Positions 5,737 to 15,966 are shown, numbered from the stretch's first letter. The stretch: 17,361 nt of DNA from an uncultured Bacteroidales bacterium (GCA_937915785.1 CALGGY010000080.1:1-17361), one strand, 5' to 3'. Numbers and translations: made by a program. Notes: generated by a model not told the origin, from the sequence alone.

Positions 5737-6714
5737 GGGTATGTGCAGCCTGTCTTCGAGGGCGTGGCAGATGTCGTCGGAGTAGAGCCTGTAGCCCTGC
5801 GGCGAAGTGGGGTTCACCGTAACGGCGATGAGCGACGAGCGTTGCAGCACCTCCACCCTGCCCCCTTGCTTGCAGAAAGCGCGGTAGATTTCGGGCGTTA
5901 CGAAAATCTTGGTAAAGTCCTTCACAACAAGCACAACATCGGTCTTGCCCTGCGCCATCAAGTATTTGAGAAACACATCGTTGAGGGCTCCGGCCACAAA
6001 CACTTTGCTGCAGTGCCGCAGAAAATCGCCTTTTAGTGAGTTTATCATAAACGCAGACTGTAAGGCAAGGTCGTGGAGCTGGCCGTCGGTGTCCACATAC
6101 CACACTCCCGAATGTATGGGCGAGAGCATCTGTTTGGTGGCAGCGCCGGTCTCGCCAAGGTTGATAAGGTCGAACACAAAAGCCGTTTTGCTCACTATCT
6201 GCTGGATACTTGGCGACAAGGCGCCCCCCGTGGCCAGAATCATGGCTTCGGTAACGGTGGGCGATGCCAGGCTCAGCCGCGACAGTGCCCCGTCAACAAT
6301 GGTGAGGTCGGTAGTGGGCGCAAGGTGGGCTATCTGCCGGCGCAGTTTGTCGGTGGTGGCAGCGCCGGAGAGTAGGGCCTTGCCTGTGCACAGCACCTTG
6401 GCGGTAACCAGCCGGCCAAGCGAGGTGCGGTAGCTGTCGATGAAAGTGATTTCGGAAAGGAGCTGCCGCTGCAGGTAATGCTTTTCGGAAGTGATGAACT
6501 GCATGCCCTCGTAGAGCACTATCTCCGGCTTGGCACTGCCGTACACTTGGTCGGTGCGCTCGCCGTCGATGCCTATGGAGGTTACGGCTACCCTTGTGCC
6601 CTCGTCGTGCAAACGCCGCAGCACATAGTTCAGACACACGGTTTTGCCGGTGTTTTTCTCCATACCAACGATGGACAAGCTGCGATGTTCCAGAATCTGG
6701 TTTATAAAAGGCAT
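5713..6714 (-). CDS. kamB: P-loop protein, probable lysine 5,6-aminomutase reactivase subunit KamB
   Basis: Protein of 333 aa from the ATG at 6714. The frame is open to 6825, but family resemblance begins MPFINQILEHRSLSIVG, and a candidate promoter at 6828-6856 would start transcription downstream of 6825. A P-loop GMEKNTGKT (17-25) follows a short beta-strand, and TIVDGALSR (138-146) looks like a Walker B strand. The arrangement matches the KamB protein of lysine fermentation clusters, which acts with the MutS-like KamC in reactivating the B12/PLP-dependent lysine 5,6-aminomutase. It should precede kamC directly; instead the cassette sits after its stop codon and the duplicated end lies 2.2 kb away. 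The gene is intact and GC-rich. Naming rests on recognised family features and gene order. Confidence 0.75.
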   Translation of the reverse strand: MPFINQILEHRSLSIVGMEKNTGKTVCLNYVLRRLHDEGTRVAVTSIGIDGERTDQVYGSAKPEIVLYEGMQFITSEKHYLQRQLLSEITFIDSYRTSLGRLVTAKVLCTGKALLSGAATTDKLRRQIAHLAPTTDLTIVDGALSRLSLASPTVTEAMILATGGALSPSIQQIVSKTAFVFDLINLGETGAATKQMLSPIHSGVWYVDTDGQLHDLALQSAFMINSLKGDFLRHCSKVFVAGALNDVFLKYLMAQGKTDVVLVVKDFTKIFVTPEIYRAFCKQGGRVEVLQRSSLIAVTVNPTSPQGYRLYSDDICHALEDRLHIPVYDVMKQ

Positions 6715-6827
6715 AATTAAAAATAACGGCAAAACAGTGCTTTTGTTGTGCCAACGGCAGGTAAAAGTTGCTTTATCCGCAAAGGACATATTGCAAAACC
6801 GTGTACCCAAAGTCATCATTTGCATGA

Positions 6828-6856
6828 CAAAAATAACAGAAAACCCACATCCTCAA
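6828..6856 (-). promoter_or_regulatory. candidate promoter of kamB
   Basis: On the minus strand TTG (6856-6854), an 18-bp spacer and TATTTTTG (6835-6828) fit the Bacteroidota consensus. The transcript would have a leader of about 105 nt before the ATG at 6714. AT-rich sequence makes chance matches likely. Confidence 0.35.
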
Positions 6857-6920
6857 GACTTTGGACAAGTACTTCGGACATCTTCACAGTTTTCAAAACC
6901 ATAATTTTCAAAATAAATCG

Positions 6921-6928
6921 TATATTTG
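6921..6928 (+). promoter_or_regulatory. -7 element of the hutU promoter
   Basis: TATATTTG followed by C is a perfect -7 box. It lies 63 bp before the hutU ATG and would start transcription around 6935. No convincing -33 TTG is present at 19-21 bp, so an activator may be needed. The kamB-hutU divergent region (6715-6991) shows no other clear regulatory site. Confidence 0.55.
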
Positions 6929-6991
6929 CACGTTGAACTTTTTCATCTTTTTATTTGAATAACGAAGTATAAATCTGAAACACAAATATTT

Positions 6992-8992
<2,001 letters not shown>

Positions 8993-8994
8993 TT

Positions 8995-9075
8995 AGTTTG
9001 GAGTTGGCAGTTTGGAGTTGGCAGTTAGTTGTAGAGACAATGTGTACGTCGTCTAACGAGTTAGGAGTTAGAAAT
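8995..9075. repeat. AGTTTGGAGTTGGC tandem repeat 3' of hutU
   Basis: Two perfect 14-bp copies of AGTTTGGAGTTGGC (8995-9008 and 9009-9022) are followed by a partial copy (AGTTAGTTG). After a small hairpin (TAGAGAC…GTCGTCTA, 9032-9055) comes GAGTTAGGAGTTAGAAATTA (9058-9077). A related block follows the hutI stop codon. No open frame or T-tract terminator is seen. Confidence 0.7.
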
Positions 9076-9149
9076 TATAAATTTACATATTAAATAAAGG
9101 TTGCTGTGAATTGGTTATCTGCCGCAACATTAAAAAAAAACACAATACA

Positions 9150-9847
9150 ATGAAAGCTCGTTTTTTTTGCCTTTGGCGGCATTGGCCATGACGGTGATTT
9201 GCAGTTGCAACCATAACTCAGGCAATACGATAGAAGACAAGCCCTTGGGCTGTAACATAGTCTCCTCCGAGGTTTTGGGTGGCAACTACACCGCCGCCGA
9301 CCTCAAGTTATACCGTATAGTGGATTCGCAGGACGAAGTGTGGGATATGTATCTACGCTGTGTAGGCCAACTACCTGACAGCCTTCTCATTACAGTTTCA
9401 GAACAGGGCATAATCAGCACCCATGCGAGCGACACCGCAGCCTTTGCCGAACACTCCAGAAACATCTGTAACCAGATGTGCAACGACGCCAACGAATACA
9501 TCGCCCTGTGGCAACCCTTCCAAGTAGATGGCGATACCATTTTCGAGCTTGTTATGATGAACCGCAAGCCGCTACCCGCAGGTGGCAACGACGTGGCGGA
9601 AGTCTATGCCTTGGAGTCGGCATACAACGGCGAACCTATATTGAATATGACTTTCAACGATGAAACCGCTAAAACGTGGGCAAAGATAACCGATGAGAAC
9701 ATCGGCCGCAGGATTGCTTTTGTTTTCGCCGGAAAGGTGATTAGCTCGCCGATGGTGAACGGGAAAATCGAAGGCGGAAGATGTTCCGTATACGGACTTA
9801 GCACCGAAGAGACCTGCGCTCTGGCGAAAGTGCTGGGGAAAGAGTAA
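9150..9847 (+). CDS. lipoprotein with SecD P1-head-like domain; signal peptide frameshifted at a T8 tract
   Basis: The main frame is open from 9167 (TTG) to 9847. The only good upstream start, ATG at 9150, is out of frame: ATG AAA GCT CGT leads into eight T and reaches a stop at 9189. One more T would give MKARFFLPLAALAMTVICSC, a textbook lipoprotein signal peptide with Cys20 as lipidation site. The C-terminal part (FNDETAKTWAKITDENIGRR, then VISSPMVNGKIEGG and GLSTEE) resembles the P1 head domain of SecD, but no membrane helices or SecDF channel follow, so it is a stand-alone lipoprotein and not a translocase subunit. The N-terminal domain has several Cys and is not recognised. Without frame correction a start at 9167 or at the ATG at 9188 would leave no proper signal peptide. 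Function unknown. Confidence 0.7.
9161..9168 (+). repeat. T8 homopolymer at the frameshift in the lipoprotein signal peptide
   Basis: Eight consecutive T follow ATGAAAGCTCG. Nine (or six) would put the ATG at 9150 in frame with the 226-codon body of the gene. A homopolymer in the signal peptide is a typical site for slipped-strand or transcriptional slippage, and also for sequencing error. Confidence 0.75.
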
Positions 9848-9923
9848 GGAGATAGTTGGCAGCATTCATTTGTCAGTAGCGACGCCAGCAGTGCGTCCGA
9901 ACTATTTATGATTGAAAAAAAAC

Positions 9924-9955
9924 TTAGAGCCGCAAGTGTTGTGGCTCTAATTTAT
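9924..9955. terminator. bidirectional hairpin terminator
   Basis: TTAGAGCC (9924-9931) pairs with GGCTCTAA (9943-9950). The stem continues inside through a G-U pair and CAA/TTG to a GTG loop, about 12 bp in total. It is followed by TTTAT on the plus strand and by a run of eight T on the minus strand (complement of 9915-9922). It lies about 75 nt after the SecD-like lipoprotein and insulates it from the sulP unit. Confidence 0.75.
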
Positions 9956-10007
9956 AGCCAAATGCCGTTTTTCAAAATGGCCACTCCGATTATTGACAAA
10001 AAAAACG

Positions 10008-10015
10008 TACCTTTG
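10008..10015 (+). promoter_or_regulatory. -7 element of the sulP promoter
   Basis: TACCTTTG followed by C matches TAnnTTTG. The nearest TTG (9993-9995) is too close (12 bp), so the -33 is poor. The predicted leader to the ATG at 10086 is about 65 nt and A-rich, with no Shine-Dalgarno. Confidence 0.5.
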
Positions 10016-10085
10016 CAAAAGTTTTTTTACGCAGACAAAACATTATAACACATTATAAAACAATAAGAAAGATACAAAAATAATC

Positions 10086-11795
10086 ATGAGCATAATCAGC
10101 ACAAAAAACCTTAAAGGAGATATTTTTGGAGGCATCACCGCGGGAGTGGTGGCGTTGCCTCTGGCTTTGGCTTTCGGCATACAGGCTTTCGGCGGCATCA
10201 ACGACCCGGCAGCCAACTCGATAGGGGCTTTGGCAGGACTGGTGGGTGCCACCATGCTGGGATTTTTTGCGGCCATTTTTGGCGGTACGCACTCGCAAAT
10301 CAGCGGCCCCACCGGCCCGATGACCGTTATCACCGCCGGCCTCACCGCCGGGGCTTGGGCTTCGATGGAGCACCCGTCGTTTTCGATGGTACTGCTTACC
10401 ATGTCGCTGGCGGGAGTGTTCTGCGGACTGTTCCAGATACTGTTCGGCGTCATCAAAATAGGCAAATACGTGCGCTACATCCCCTACCCCGTGCTGTCGG
10501 GATTTATGAGCGGCATAGGCATCATCATCATCTTGCAGCAGATTTACCCGCTGATAGGCCTCAAATCGCCGGTGCTGGTGGTGGACATGATACTGAAATT
10601 CCCCGAAAGGGTGGCCGATGGCATCAGCGTTGCCGCACTGCTCATCGGACTTGGCACAATTGCCATTATTGCCCTTTTTCCGCTGATTACCAAAAAGATA
10701 CCCGCCACCCTTGTGGCCCTTGTGGTGATGACGGTGGTGTCGCTCTTTATCAGCTACCCCGAAAAACTTACCATCGGCGACATACCTGCCGGTTTTCCCA
10801 TGCCTTTCTTTGCCAAGGAGGGCATCTCGCTTGCCGGAATCGACTGGCTTGCAATGCTTAAGATGTCCATCATTCCCGGCCTAACCCTTGCTGGACTGGG
10901 CTCGATAGACACCCTGCTCACCTCCGTGGTGGCCGACAATATCACCAAAACGCACCACAACAGCAACCGCGAGCTTGTGGGACAGGGCATTGGCAACCTT
11001 GTGTCGGGACTTTTCTGCGGCATATCGGGCGCCGGCGCTACCATGCGGACCGTGGTGAACGTAAAAAGCGGCGGACGCACACAGCTCTCAGGCGTGGTGC
11101 ACTCGCTGTTCCTTCTGGCTGTATTGCTTGGATTGGGCAGCTTGGTGAAATACGTGCCGCTGAGCGTGCTGGCCGGCATACTTATCTCCGTGGGCTGGGG
11201 CATCATCGATTTCAAAGGACTGAAAGACCTGCTCAAAATACCGCGCGCCGACGCCTTTGTTTTGGTTGTTGTGCTGCTACTCACCGTTTTCGTGGACCTG
11301 CTCACCGCCGTGGGCATCGGCATGATAATAGCCTGTGTGCTGTTTATGAAACGCGCCGGAGACCTTGTGGAAGGCAGCTATCAGGCAGGCGAGATAAGCA
11401 ATTTCGACAAGGAGTCGCCGTGGGCCGACGAAGGCGGCGTACCCGAAGAGATAAAGCACAAAATCTACATCCAACGTCTGAACGGACCCATTTTCTTCGG
11501 CTCCATCACTCGTTTTCAGGAAGTTATGCACGACATTCCTAAAGATGTGAAACTTGTGATAATACGTATGAAACTGGTGTCGTTTATGGACCAGTCGGGA
11601 CTGTACGCCATGGAAACCGCCATAAAAGACCTTCAGGCTCAAGGCATTGCGGTGTATATGACTATAATCCAGCCACAGCCGATGTATATGCTCAAGACTA
11701 TGAACCTGATACCCAACGTGGTACCCGAAGAAAACACTTTCAAAACCTTCGAGGACTGCACCGACCGCTTGCGCAACATTGCGGCAACGCTGTAG
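10086..11795 (+). CDS. SulP-family (SLC26) inorganic anion transporter with STAS domain
   Basis: Protein of 569 aa. The N-terminal 430 residues are a polytopic membrane domain beginning with the SulP pattern GDIFGGITAGVVALPLALAFG, then HSQISGPTGPMTVI (about 69-82) and GLGSIDTLLTSVVAD (about 275-289). The C-terminal cytosolic STAS domain (about 455-569) contains VSFMDQSGLYAME, where the S of DQSG is the position used for regulation in other STAS proteins. Members exchange or cotransport sulfate, bicarbonate, dicarboxylates or other anions; the substrate cannot be deduced, though BicA-like bicarbonate uptake is possible. It heads a likely two-gene transcript, its stop codon being 34 nt before the next start. 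Confidence 0.93.
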   Translation: MSIISTKNLKGDIFGGITAGVVALPLALAFGIQAFGGINDPAANSIGALAGLVGATMLGFFAAIFGGTHSQISGPTGPMTVITAGLTAGAWASMEHPSFSMVLLTMSLAGVFCGLFQILFGVIKIGKYVRYIPYPVLSGFMSGIGIIIILQQIYPLIGLKSPVLVVDMILKFPERVADGISVAALLIGLGTIAIIALFPLITKKIPATLVALVVMTVVSLFISYPEKLTIGDIPAGFPMPFFAKEGISLAGIDWLAMLKMSIIPGLTLAGLGSIDTLLTSVVADNITKTHHNSNRELVGQGIGNLVSGLFCGISGAGATMRTVVNVKSGGRTQLSGVVHSLFLLAVLLGLGSLVKYVPLSVLAGILISVGWGIIDFKGLKDLLKIPRADAFVLVVVLLLTVFVDLLTAVGIGMIIACVLFMKRAGDLVEGSYQAGEISNFDKESPWADEGGVPEEIKHKIYIQRLNGPIFFGSITRFQEVMHDIPKDVKLVIIRMKLVSFMDQSGLYAMETAIKDLQAQGIAVYMTIIQPQPMYMLKTMNLIPNVVPEENTFKTFEDCTDRLRNIAATL

Positions 11796-11829
11796 GCACC
11801 GCCTCTCATTTACATAATACAAACACACT

Positions 11830-14394
11830 ATGGACTGCGCAACACGGATAATCTGTCGCTTATTGCGAAGGAGACTATCGTTAGTCAGTGTTTTGGCAAT
11901 GCTTATTGGCAATTTATGCCTTGCGCAGAACGCCGGCCGTGTTATCGACGCCAGCACCAAAGAGCCGATGCCTTTTGTAAACGTGTCGTTCTACACCGGC
12001 GGACGGTTTGGCGGCACCACCACCGACGCCGAAGGCAACTACGTGCTTGGCCCGCTTTCGCAAATCGATGACACTGTTACCTTTCAATGCGTTGGTTATC
12101 AAACTGTCAAAAAACACAAAAACGAGCTGAAAGGTGCACGGAAAACGGTAGTGATGACGCAGACGACAACCACGCTGAGCGAGTTCCGAGTTGTGGACAA
12201 ACGCTCACGCTACCGCCGAAAAAGCAATCCTGCCGTGGAGCTGATGCGCAACGCCATACGCCACAAGGGAAGCAACAGCATACAAAACGCCGACAGCTAC
12301 AGCTACCGCAAACACGACAAAATGGAGGTGTCGCTCTCCAATCTGCACGACAGCATGCGCTACCACAGGCCTTTCCGCAAGATAGGCTTTATGTTCGACA
12401 ATCTGCAAGAGTCGGAGCTCAACGGCAAAGGCTATGTGCCAATGTATTTTATGGAAACGCTGAGCGAAACCTCGTTCGACAAGTCGCAGAGTGCGCCGCG
12501 CACAACCATCACCGCCAACCGCGACGTGGAGCTTAACAAATTCCTCGACCAATACAGCCTTGAGCAGGTGATGGACGAGGTGTTCGGCGACATCGACATA
12601 TACGATGACCGCATTCCACTGCTCAGCAACGAGTTTATCTCGCCCCTGTCGGAATACGGCATCCTTTTCTACCATTACCACATCACCGACACAGTTTTTT
12701 TCGACGGCGACACCTGCATCACAGTCCTATTCTCGCCCGCCAACCCGCAGGACTACGGCTTTTACGGCAAGATGGCCATAACCAAGGACACCAATTTCGC
12801 GGTGCGCCGTGTGCAGCTCAACCTGCCGCACAACAACTCGGTGAATTTTGTGGAGCAGATCCGGTTCGAACAAGACTACGAACGCATTGGCGGCCGGCTG
12901 CTGGTGTCGTTAAAAAACATTGTGGTGGATTTCAGCGTTCCAGGGGTGTCGATGCACGGACGCAAACGCACGTTGTACGCCGGCTACCAGTTCGACAGCG
13001 CCACCACCTCCAATCTACGTCCCACAGCCACCAACACCGATTTCGCCCCTGGGTTCAACACCCGTTCCGACGAATATTGGGCCGAGAACCGGATAGAGCC
13101 CCTTACCCCCAACGAGGAGTCCGTTTACACCGACGCGCGACGGCTGGAAAACGTTACCCCATACCGCATTCTGATGAAGACTGTGATGGCCATTGCCGGC
13201 GGATACGTAGATGTGGGAGCGGTGGACCTTGGGCCAGTGGAGAACACCATCAGCTGGAACGATGTGGAAGGCATTCGTCTGCGATTGGGCGGAAAAACCA
13301 ACATGCAGTTCCACAAACATTTCTTCCTTTCGGGATTTGTGGCATACGCAACCAAGTCCAACGCACTGAGGTGCGGTCTGAAAGCCATGTACTCGTTTGC
13401 CGAAAACAAATATCACCAATACGAGTTCCCGCACAACCTGCTTTCGGTGGCATACGAGGAGAACACAGCCATTCCCGGGCAGGAGCTGATGATGGGCACC
13501 CACGACAGGTTTTTCCAGTCGTTTAGCCGCTCAAGCATACAGCGCATGACTTTCGACCGAAAAACCACCCTGCAATACGACTACGAAAACCATCACCATT
13601 TTTCCATTGTAGCCAAAATGGAGCACCTCGAGCAATGGCCGCTTGCCAAACTCAGCTTTGCCAGCCACGACGGAGCCACCACCTACAGCCCACTGCAGAG
13701 CGACATTGTGGAGGTGAGCCTGCGCTACGCTCCGCGCGAACGGTTTTACCAGAGTTACCAATACCGCATGCCGATAAACAACACCTCGCCCATATACACG
13801 CTCACCTACACCTACGGCACACGGCTGCTGGGCTCCGGTTTTGAGTTCCACAAACTGGAAGCCGAATGGCAGAAACGCTGGTTTGTGCTCTCCATCGGGT
13901 TTCTCGACGTTGACGTGCAGGCAGGCAAAATTTTCGGACAAGTGCCATACCCGCTGCTTTTTGTACACCACGCCAACCAAAACTACACTTATCAGGACCG
14001 GTCGTTCAACATGATGAACTACTTTGAGTTTGCCAGCGACCAGTACATCCAGCTGATAGCCAACTACAATTTCAACGGGTTTATTTTCAACCGCATACCG
14101 CTGATAAAAAAGCTGAAACTGCGCGAGGTGATGGGTGCCAAAACAGTGTGGGGCAGCGTTTCCAACCGCAATGTGCCGTCGGCCGACAATCCGCACCTCA
14201 TACCCTTCCCCACCGAAACCGAAAGCTCCGGCGGAACTTTCACACTGCAAGAAAAACCTTACGTGGAACTGAGTGCGGGTGTGGACAACATTCTGAAACT
14301 GCTGCGCCTCGAATACGTGTGGCGCCTCACCTACCTCGACAACCCCAACGCGCCTCGCCACGGCCTGCGTTTTGGCATACACATCGCTTTCTAA
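11830..14394 (+). CDS. DUF5686 and carboxypeptidase-regulatory-like domain outer-membrane protein
   Basis: Protein of 854 aa. An Arg-rich n-region, a hydrophobic core (about 17-30) and a cleavage site near CLA-QNAG form a Sec signal peptide. Residues about 34-110 are a carboxypeptidase D regulatory-like (CNA-B/TonB-plug-like) beta-sandwich (GRVIDASTKEPMPFVNVSFY…TTTDAEGNYVL…VTFQCVGYQT). The remainder matches the large DUF5686 family, with a beta-barrel-like C-terminal half rich in alternating aromatic residues and a C-terminal Phe (FGIHIAF), as in outer-membrane barrels inserted by BAM. No catalytic motif is visible; the carboxypeptidase name refers only to the fold of the small domain. It follows sulP by 34 nt. 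Such proteins are common and largely uncharacterised in Bacteroidota. Confidence 0.9.
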   Translation: MDCATRIICRLLRRRLSLVSVLAMLIGNLCLAQNAGRVIDASTKEPMPFVNVSFYTGGRFGGTTTDAEGNYVLGPLSQIDDTVTFQCVGYQTVKKHKNELKGARKTVVMTQTTTTLSEFRVVDKRSRYRRKSNPAVELMRNAIRHKGSNSIQNADSYSYRKHDKMEVSLSNLHDSMRYHRPFRKIGFMFDNLQESELNGKGYVPMYFMETLSETSFDKSQSAPRTTITANRDVELNKFLDQYSLEQVMDEVFGDIDIYDDRIPLLSNEFISPLSEYGILFYHYHITDTVFFDGDTCITVLFSPANPQDYGFYGKMAITKDTNFAVRRVQLNLPHNNSVNFVEQIRFEQDYERIGGRLLVSLKNIVVDFSVPGVSMHGRKRTLYAGYQFDSATTSNLRPTATNTDFAPGFNTRSDEYWAENRIEPLTPNEESVYTDARRLENVTPYRILMKTVMAIAGGYVDVGAVDLGPVENTISWNDVEGIRLRLGGKTNMQFHKHFFLSGFVAYATKSNALRCGLKAMYSFAENKYHQYEFPHNLLSVAYEENTAIPGQELMMGTHDRFFQSFSRSSIQRMTFDRKTTLQYDYENHHHFSIVAKMEHLEQWPLAKLSFASHDGATTYSPLQSDIVEVSLRYAPRERFYQSYQYRMPINNTSPIYTLTYTYGTRLLGSGFEFHKLEAEWQKRWFVLSIGFLDVDVQAGKIFGQVPYPLLFVHHANQNYTYQDRSFNMMNYFEFASDQYIQLIANYNFNGFIFNRIPLIKKLKLREVMGAKTVWGSVSNRNVPSADNPHLIPFPTETESSGGTFTLQEKPYVELSAGVDNILKLLRLEYVWRLTYLDNPNAPRHGLRFGIHIAF

Positions 14395-14435
14395 CGTAGG
14401 GAGGAATAACAAAAAATCTCAAAAAACCTTGATTA

Positions 14436-14459
14436 GCAACGGATTACCCCTTTCGTTGC
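14436..14459 (-). terminator. weak hairpin at the end of rlmB
   Basis: GCAACG (14436-14441) pairs with CGTTGC (14454-14459), enclosing the rlmB stop codon. On the minus strand it is followed at a distance by GGTTTTTTGAGATTTTTTG. The spacer of about nine bases and overlap with the coding end make it a weak terminator candidate. It lies between the convergent DUF5686 and rlmB genes. Confidence 0.3.
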
Positions 14460-15199
14460 CTCAGCACTTCGTACATAAACACACCGGCCGCCACCGAAAC
14501 GTTGAGCGACTGCACCGCGCCCACAATAGGCAGTTTGGCACGATGGTCGCAGAGTTTCAGCAGGTCGTTGGAAACGCCCGTTTCTTCGGCACCCATAATA
14601 AGCAGTGTGGGCTTGCAGAAATCCACGTCGGTGTACAAGCTGTTGCCTTTCTCGGTGGCGGCGCACACCTGTAATCCCGACTGTTTGGCGAAGTTCACCA
14701 CCGTTTTCAGGTTGTCCTCGCGGCACACCGGCACCCTGAGCAGCGCCCCCGACGAAGTCTTGATGGCATCCTCGTTTATCTGCGCACTGCCGTGGGCCGG
14801 CACTATTATCGCATCCACACTCGTGCATTCGGCAGTGCGGGCTATGGCACCGAGGTTGCGCACGTCGGTAACGCGGTCGAGCATAAGCAGCATAGGGGTG
14901 CGTCCCTGCTCGAAAACGTATGGCACTATGTCGTAAACGCTCTGGTATTCGATGGCCGAGATTAGCGCCACCACACCTTGATGGTTGACATCACGAACAG
15001 TGCGGTTCAGTTTTTCCACGGGCACAAACTGGAACGTCAGTCCATGGGCTTTGATAAGCGCCCGCAGTTCGCCGATAAGGCTGCCCGAAAGGCCGTTCTG
15101 CAAAAGTATTTTGTCTATCTGTTTGCCCGATTCTATGGTCTCCATCACCGGACGGATGCCGTAAACGGCCTGCTGTTTATTGCTCTGTGCTTTGCCCAT
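14444..15199 (-). CDS. rlmB: SpoU-family tRNA/rRNA 2'-O-methyltransferase, likely RlmB
   Basis: Protein of 251 aa. The N-terminal substrate-binding domain (about 10-90) begins YGIRPVMETI and is followed by a SPOUT knotted catalytic domain with the three SpoU motifs: DRVTDVRNLGAIARTAE (about 108-124), LLIMGAEETGVS (about 198-209) and LPIVGAVQSLNVSVAAGVFMYE (about 223-244). RlmB methylates the 2'-O of G2251 in 23S rRNA using AdoMet. The length is typical for RlmB, and the N-terminal domain supports RlmB over the shorter TrmL type. The start at 15199 lies inside the lolD reading frame, 23 nt before that gene's end, so the two are translationally coupled. Confidence 0.9.
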   Translation of the reverse strand: MGKAQSNKQQAVYGIRPVMETIESGKQIDKILLQNGLSGSLIGELRALIKAHGLTFQFVPVEKLNRTVRDVNHQGVVALISAIEYQSVYDIVPYVFEQGRTPMLLMLDRVTDVRNLGAIARTAECTSVDAIIVPAHGSAQINEDAIKTSSGALLRVPVCREDNLKTVVNFAKQSGLQVCAATEKGNSLYTDVDFCKPTLLIMGAEETGVSNDLLKLCDHRAKLPIVGAVQSLNVSVAAGVFMYEVLRQRKG

Positions 15200-15833
15200 C
15201 TTTCATAACTATTTTACGGTCAGCCATCTGTGCGAGGCTTTCGTTGTGGGTAACAATGATAAAAGTTTGGTTGAACTGCTTGCGGAGGTCGAAGAAAAGC
15301 TGGTGCAGCTCCTTGGCGTTGTTAGAGTCGAGGTTGCCCGAAGGCTCGTCGGCAAGCACCACTTTAGGCCTGTTTATCAGTGCCCGTGCCACTGCCACGC
15401 GCTGCTGCTCGCCCCCCGAAAGCTCGGAAGGCTTATGGTGGGCACGGTTGGCAAGATTCAAAAAATCAAGCATCTGCACAGCTTTGGGAGTAACATCCTT
15501 TAAACTGCGGCCGCCTATAAGGGCGGGCATACAAACATTCTCCAGCGCTGTAAATTCCGGCAGCAGATGGTGGAACTGAAACACGAAACCGATATGGGTG
15601 TTGCGGAACTGCGCCAGTTTGTTGCCCGAAAGGGTTCCAACATCGGTGCCATCGATAAAAACCGTGCCGCTGTCGGCCTTGTCCAAGGTGCCGATTATCT
15701 GCAGCAGGGTGGTTTTGCCCGCTCCCGACGCACCAACTATCGACACCACTTCGCCCTCGGCCACATGCAGGTTTATGCCCTTGAGCACCTCCAAATTGGC
15801 AAACGATTTATGTACGTTCTCGACCTTTATCAT
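15177..15833 (-). CDS. lolD: ABC transporter ATP-binding protein, LolD-like
   Basis: Protein of 218 aa, a single ABC ATPase domain. Walker A is GASGAGKTT (about 34-42), the Q-loop lies in FVFQFHHLLPEF, the signature is LSGGEQQRVAVARAL (about 138-152), Walker B is VVLADEPSGNLD (about 158-169), and the H-loop is VTHN. The ADEPSGNLD motif and overall length place it in the LolD/MacB/FtsE group; LolD with a LolCE-type permease releases lipoproteins from the inner membrane. No permease gene is adjacent, so LolD is the best guess, not proven. It overlaps rlmB by 23 nt in the other frame. No clear promoter was found in the 15834-15966 gap. Confidence 0.85.
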   Translation of the reverse strand: MIKVENVHKSFANLEVLKGINLHVAEGEVVSIVGASGAGKTTLLQIIGTLDKADSGTVFIDGTDVGTLSGNKLAQFRNTHIGFVFQFHHLLPEFTALENVCMPALIGGRSLKDVTPKAVQMLDFLNLANRAHHKPSELSGGEQQRVAVARALINRPKVVLADEPSGNLDSNNAKELHQLFFDLRKQFNQTFIIVTHNESLAQMADRKIVMKDGQSTEQ

Positions 15834-15910
15834 CTTTGAATTTGAAAATTGAAAGTTGTTTTTATTTTGTAGTTTGGAACAGATTATTACATATCGATTA
15901 TTGCAAATTA

Positions 15911-15966
15911 CTAGCTACCAATTTCTAACTACCAACTCCTAACTCCAAACTCCAAACTACTAATTA
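15911..15966. repeat. AGTTTGGAGTT-type repeat 3' of hutI
   Basis: On the minus strand, right after the hutI stop codon, the sequence runs TAATTAGT, AGTTTGG, AGTTTGG, AGTTAGG, AGTTGGT, AGTTAGA, AATTGG: about five 7-mer units. The unit and its position directly after the stop match the block 3' of hutU, which begins with the same TAATTAGT. Confidence 0.7.

Noticed and set aside
13531..14412. Open frame of 293 codons antisense to the DUF5686 gene
   Set aside because: Shadow of the outer-membrane protein gene, with no recognisable domain.
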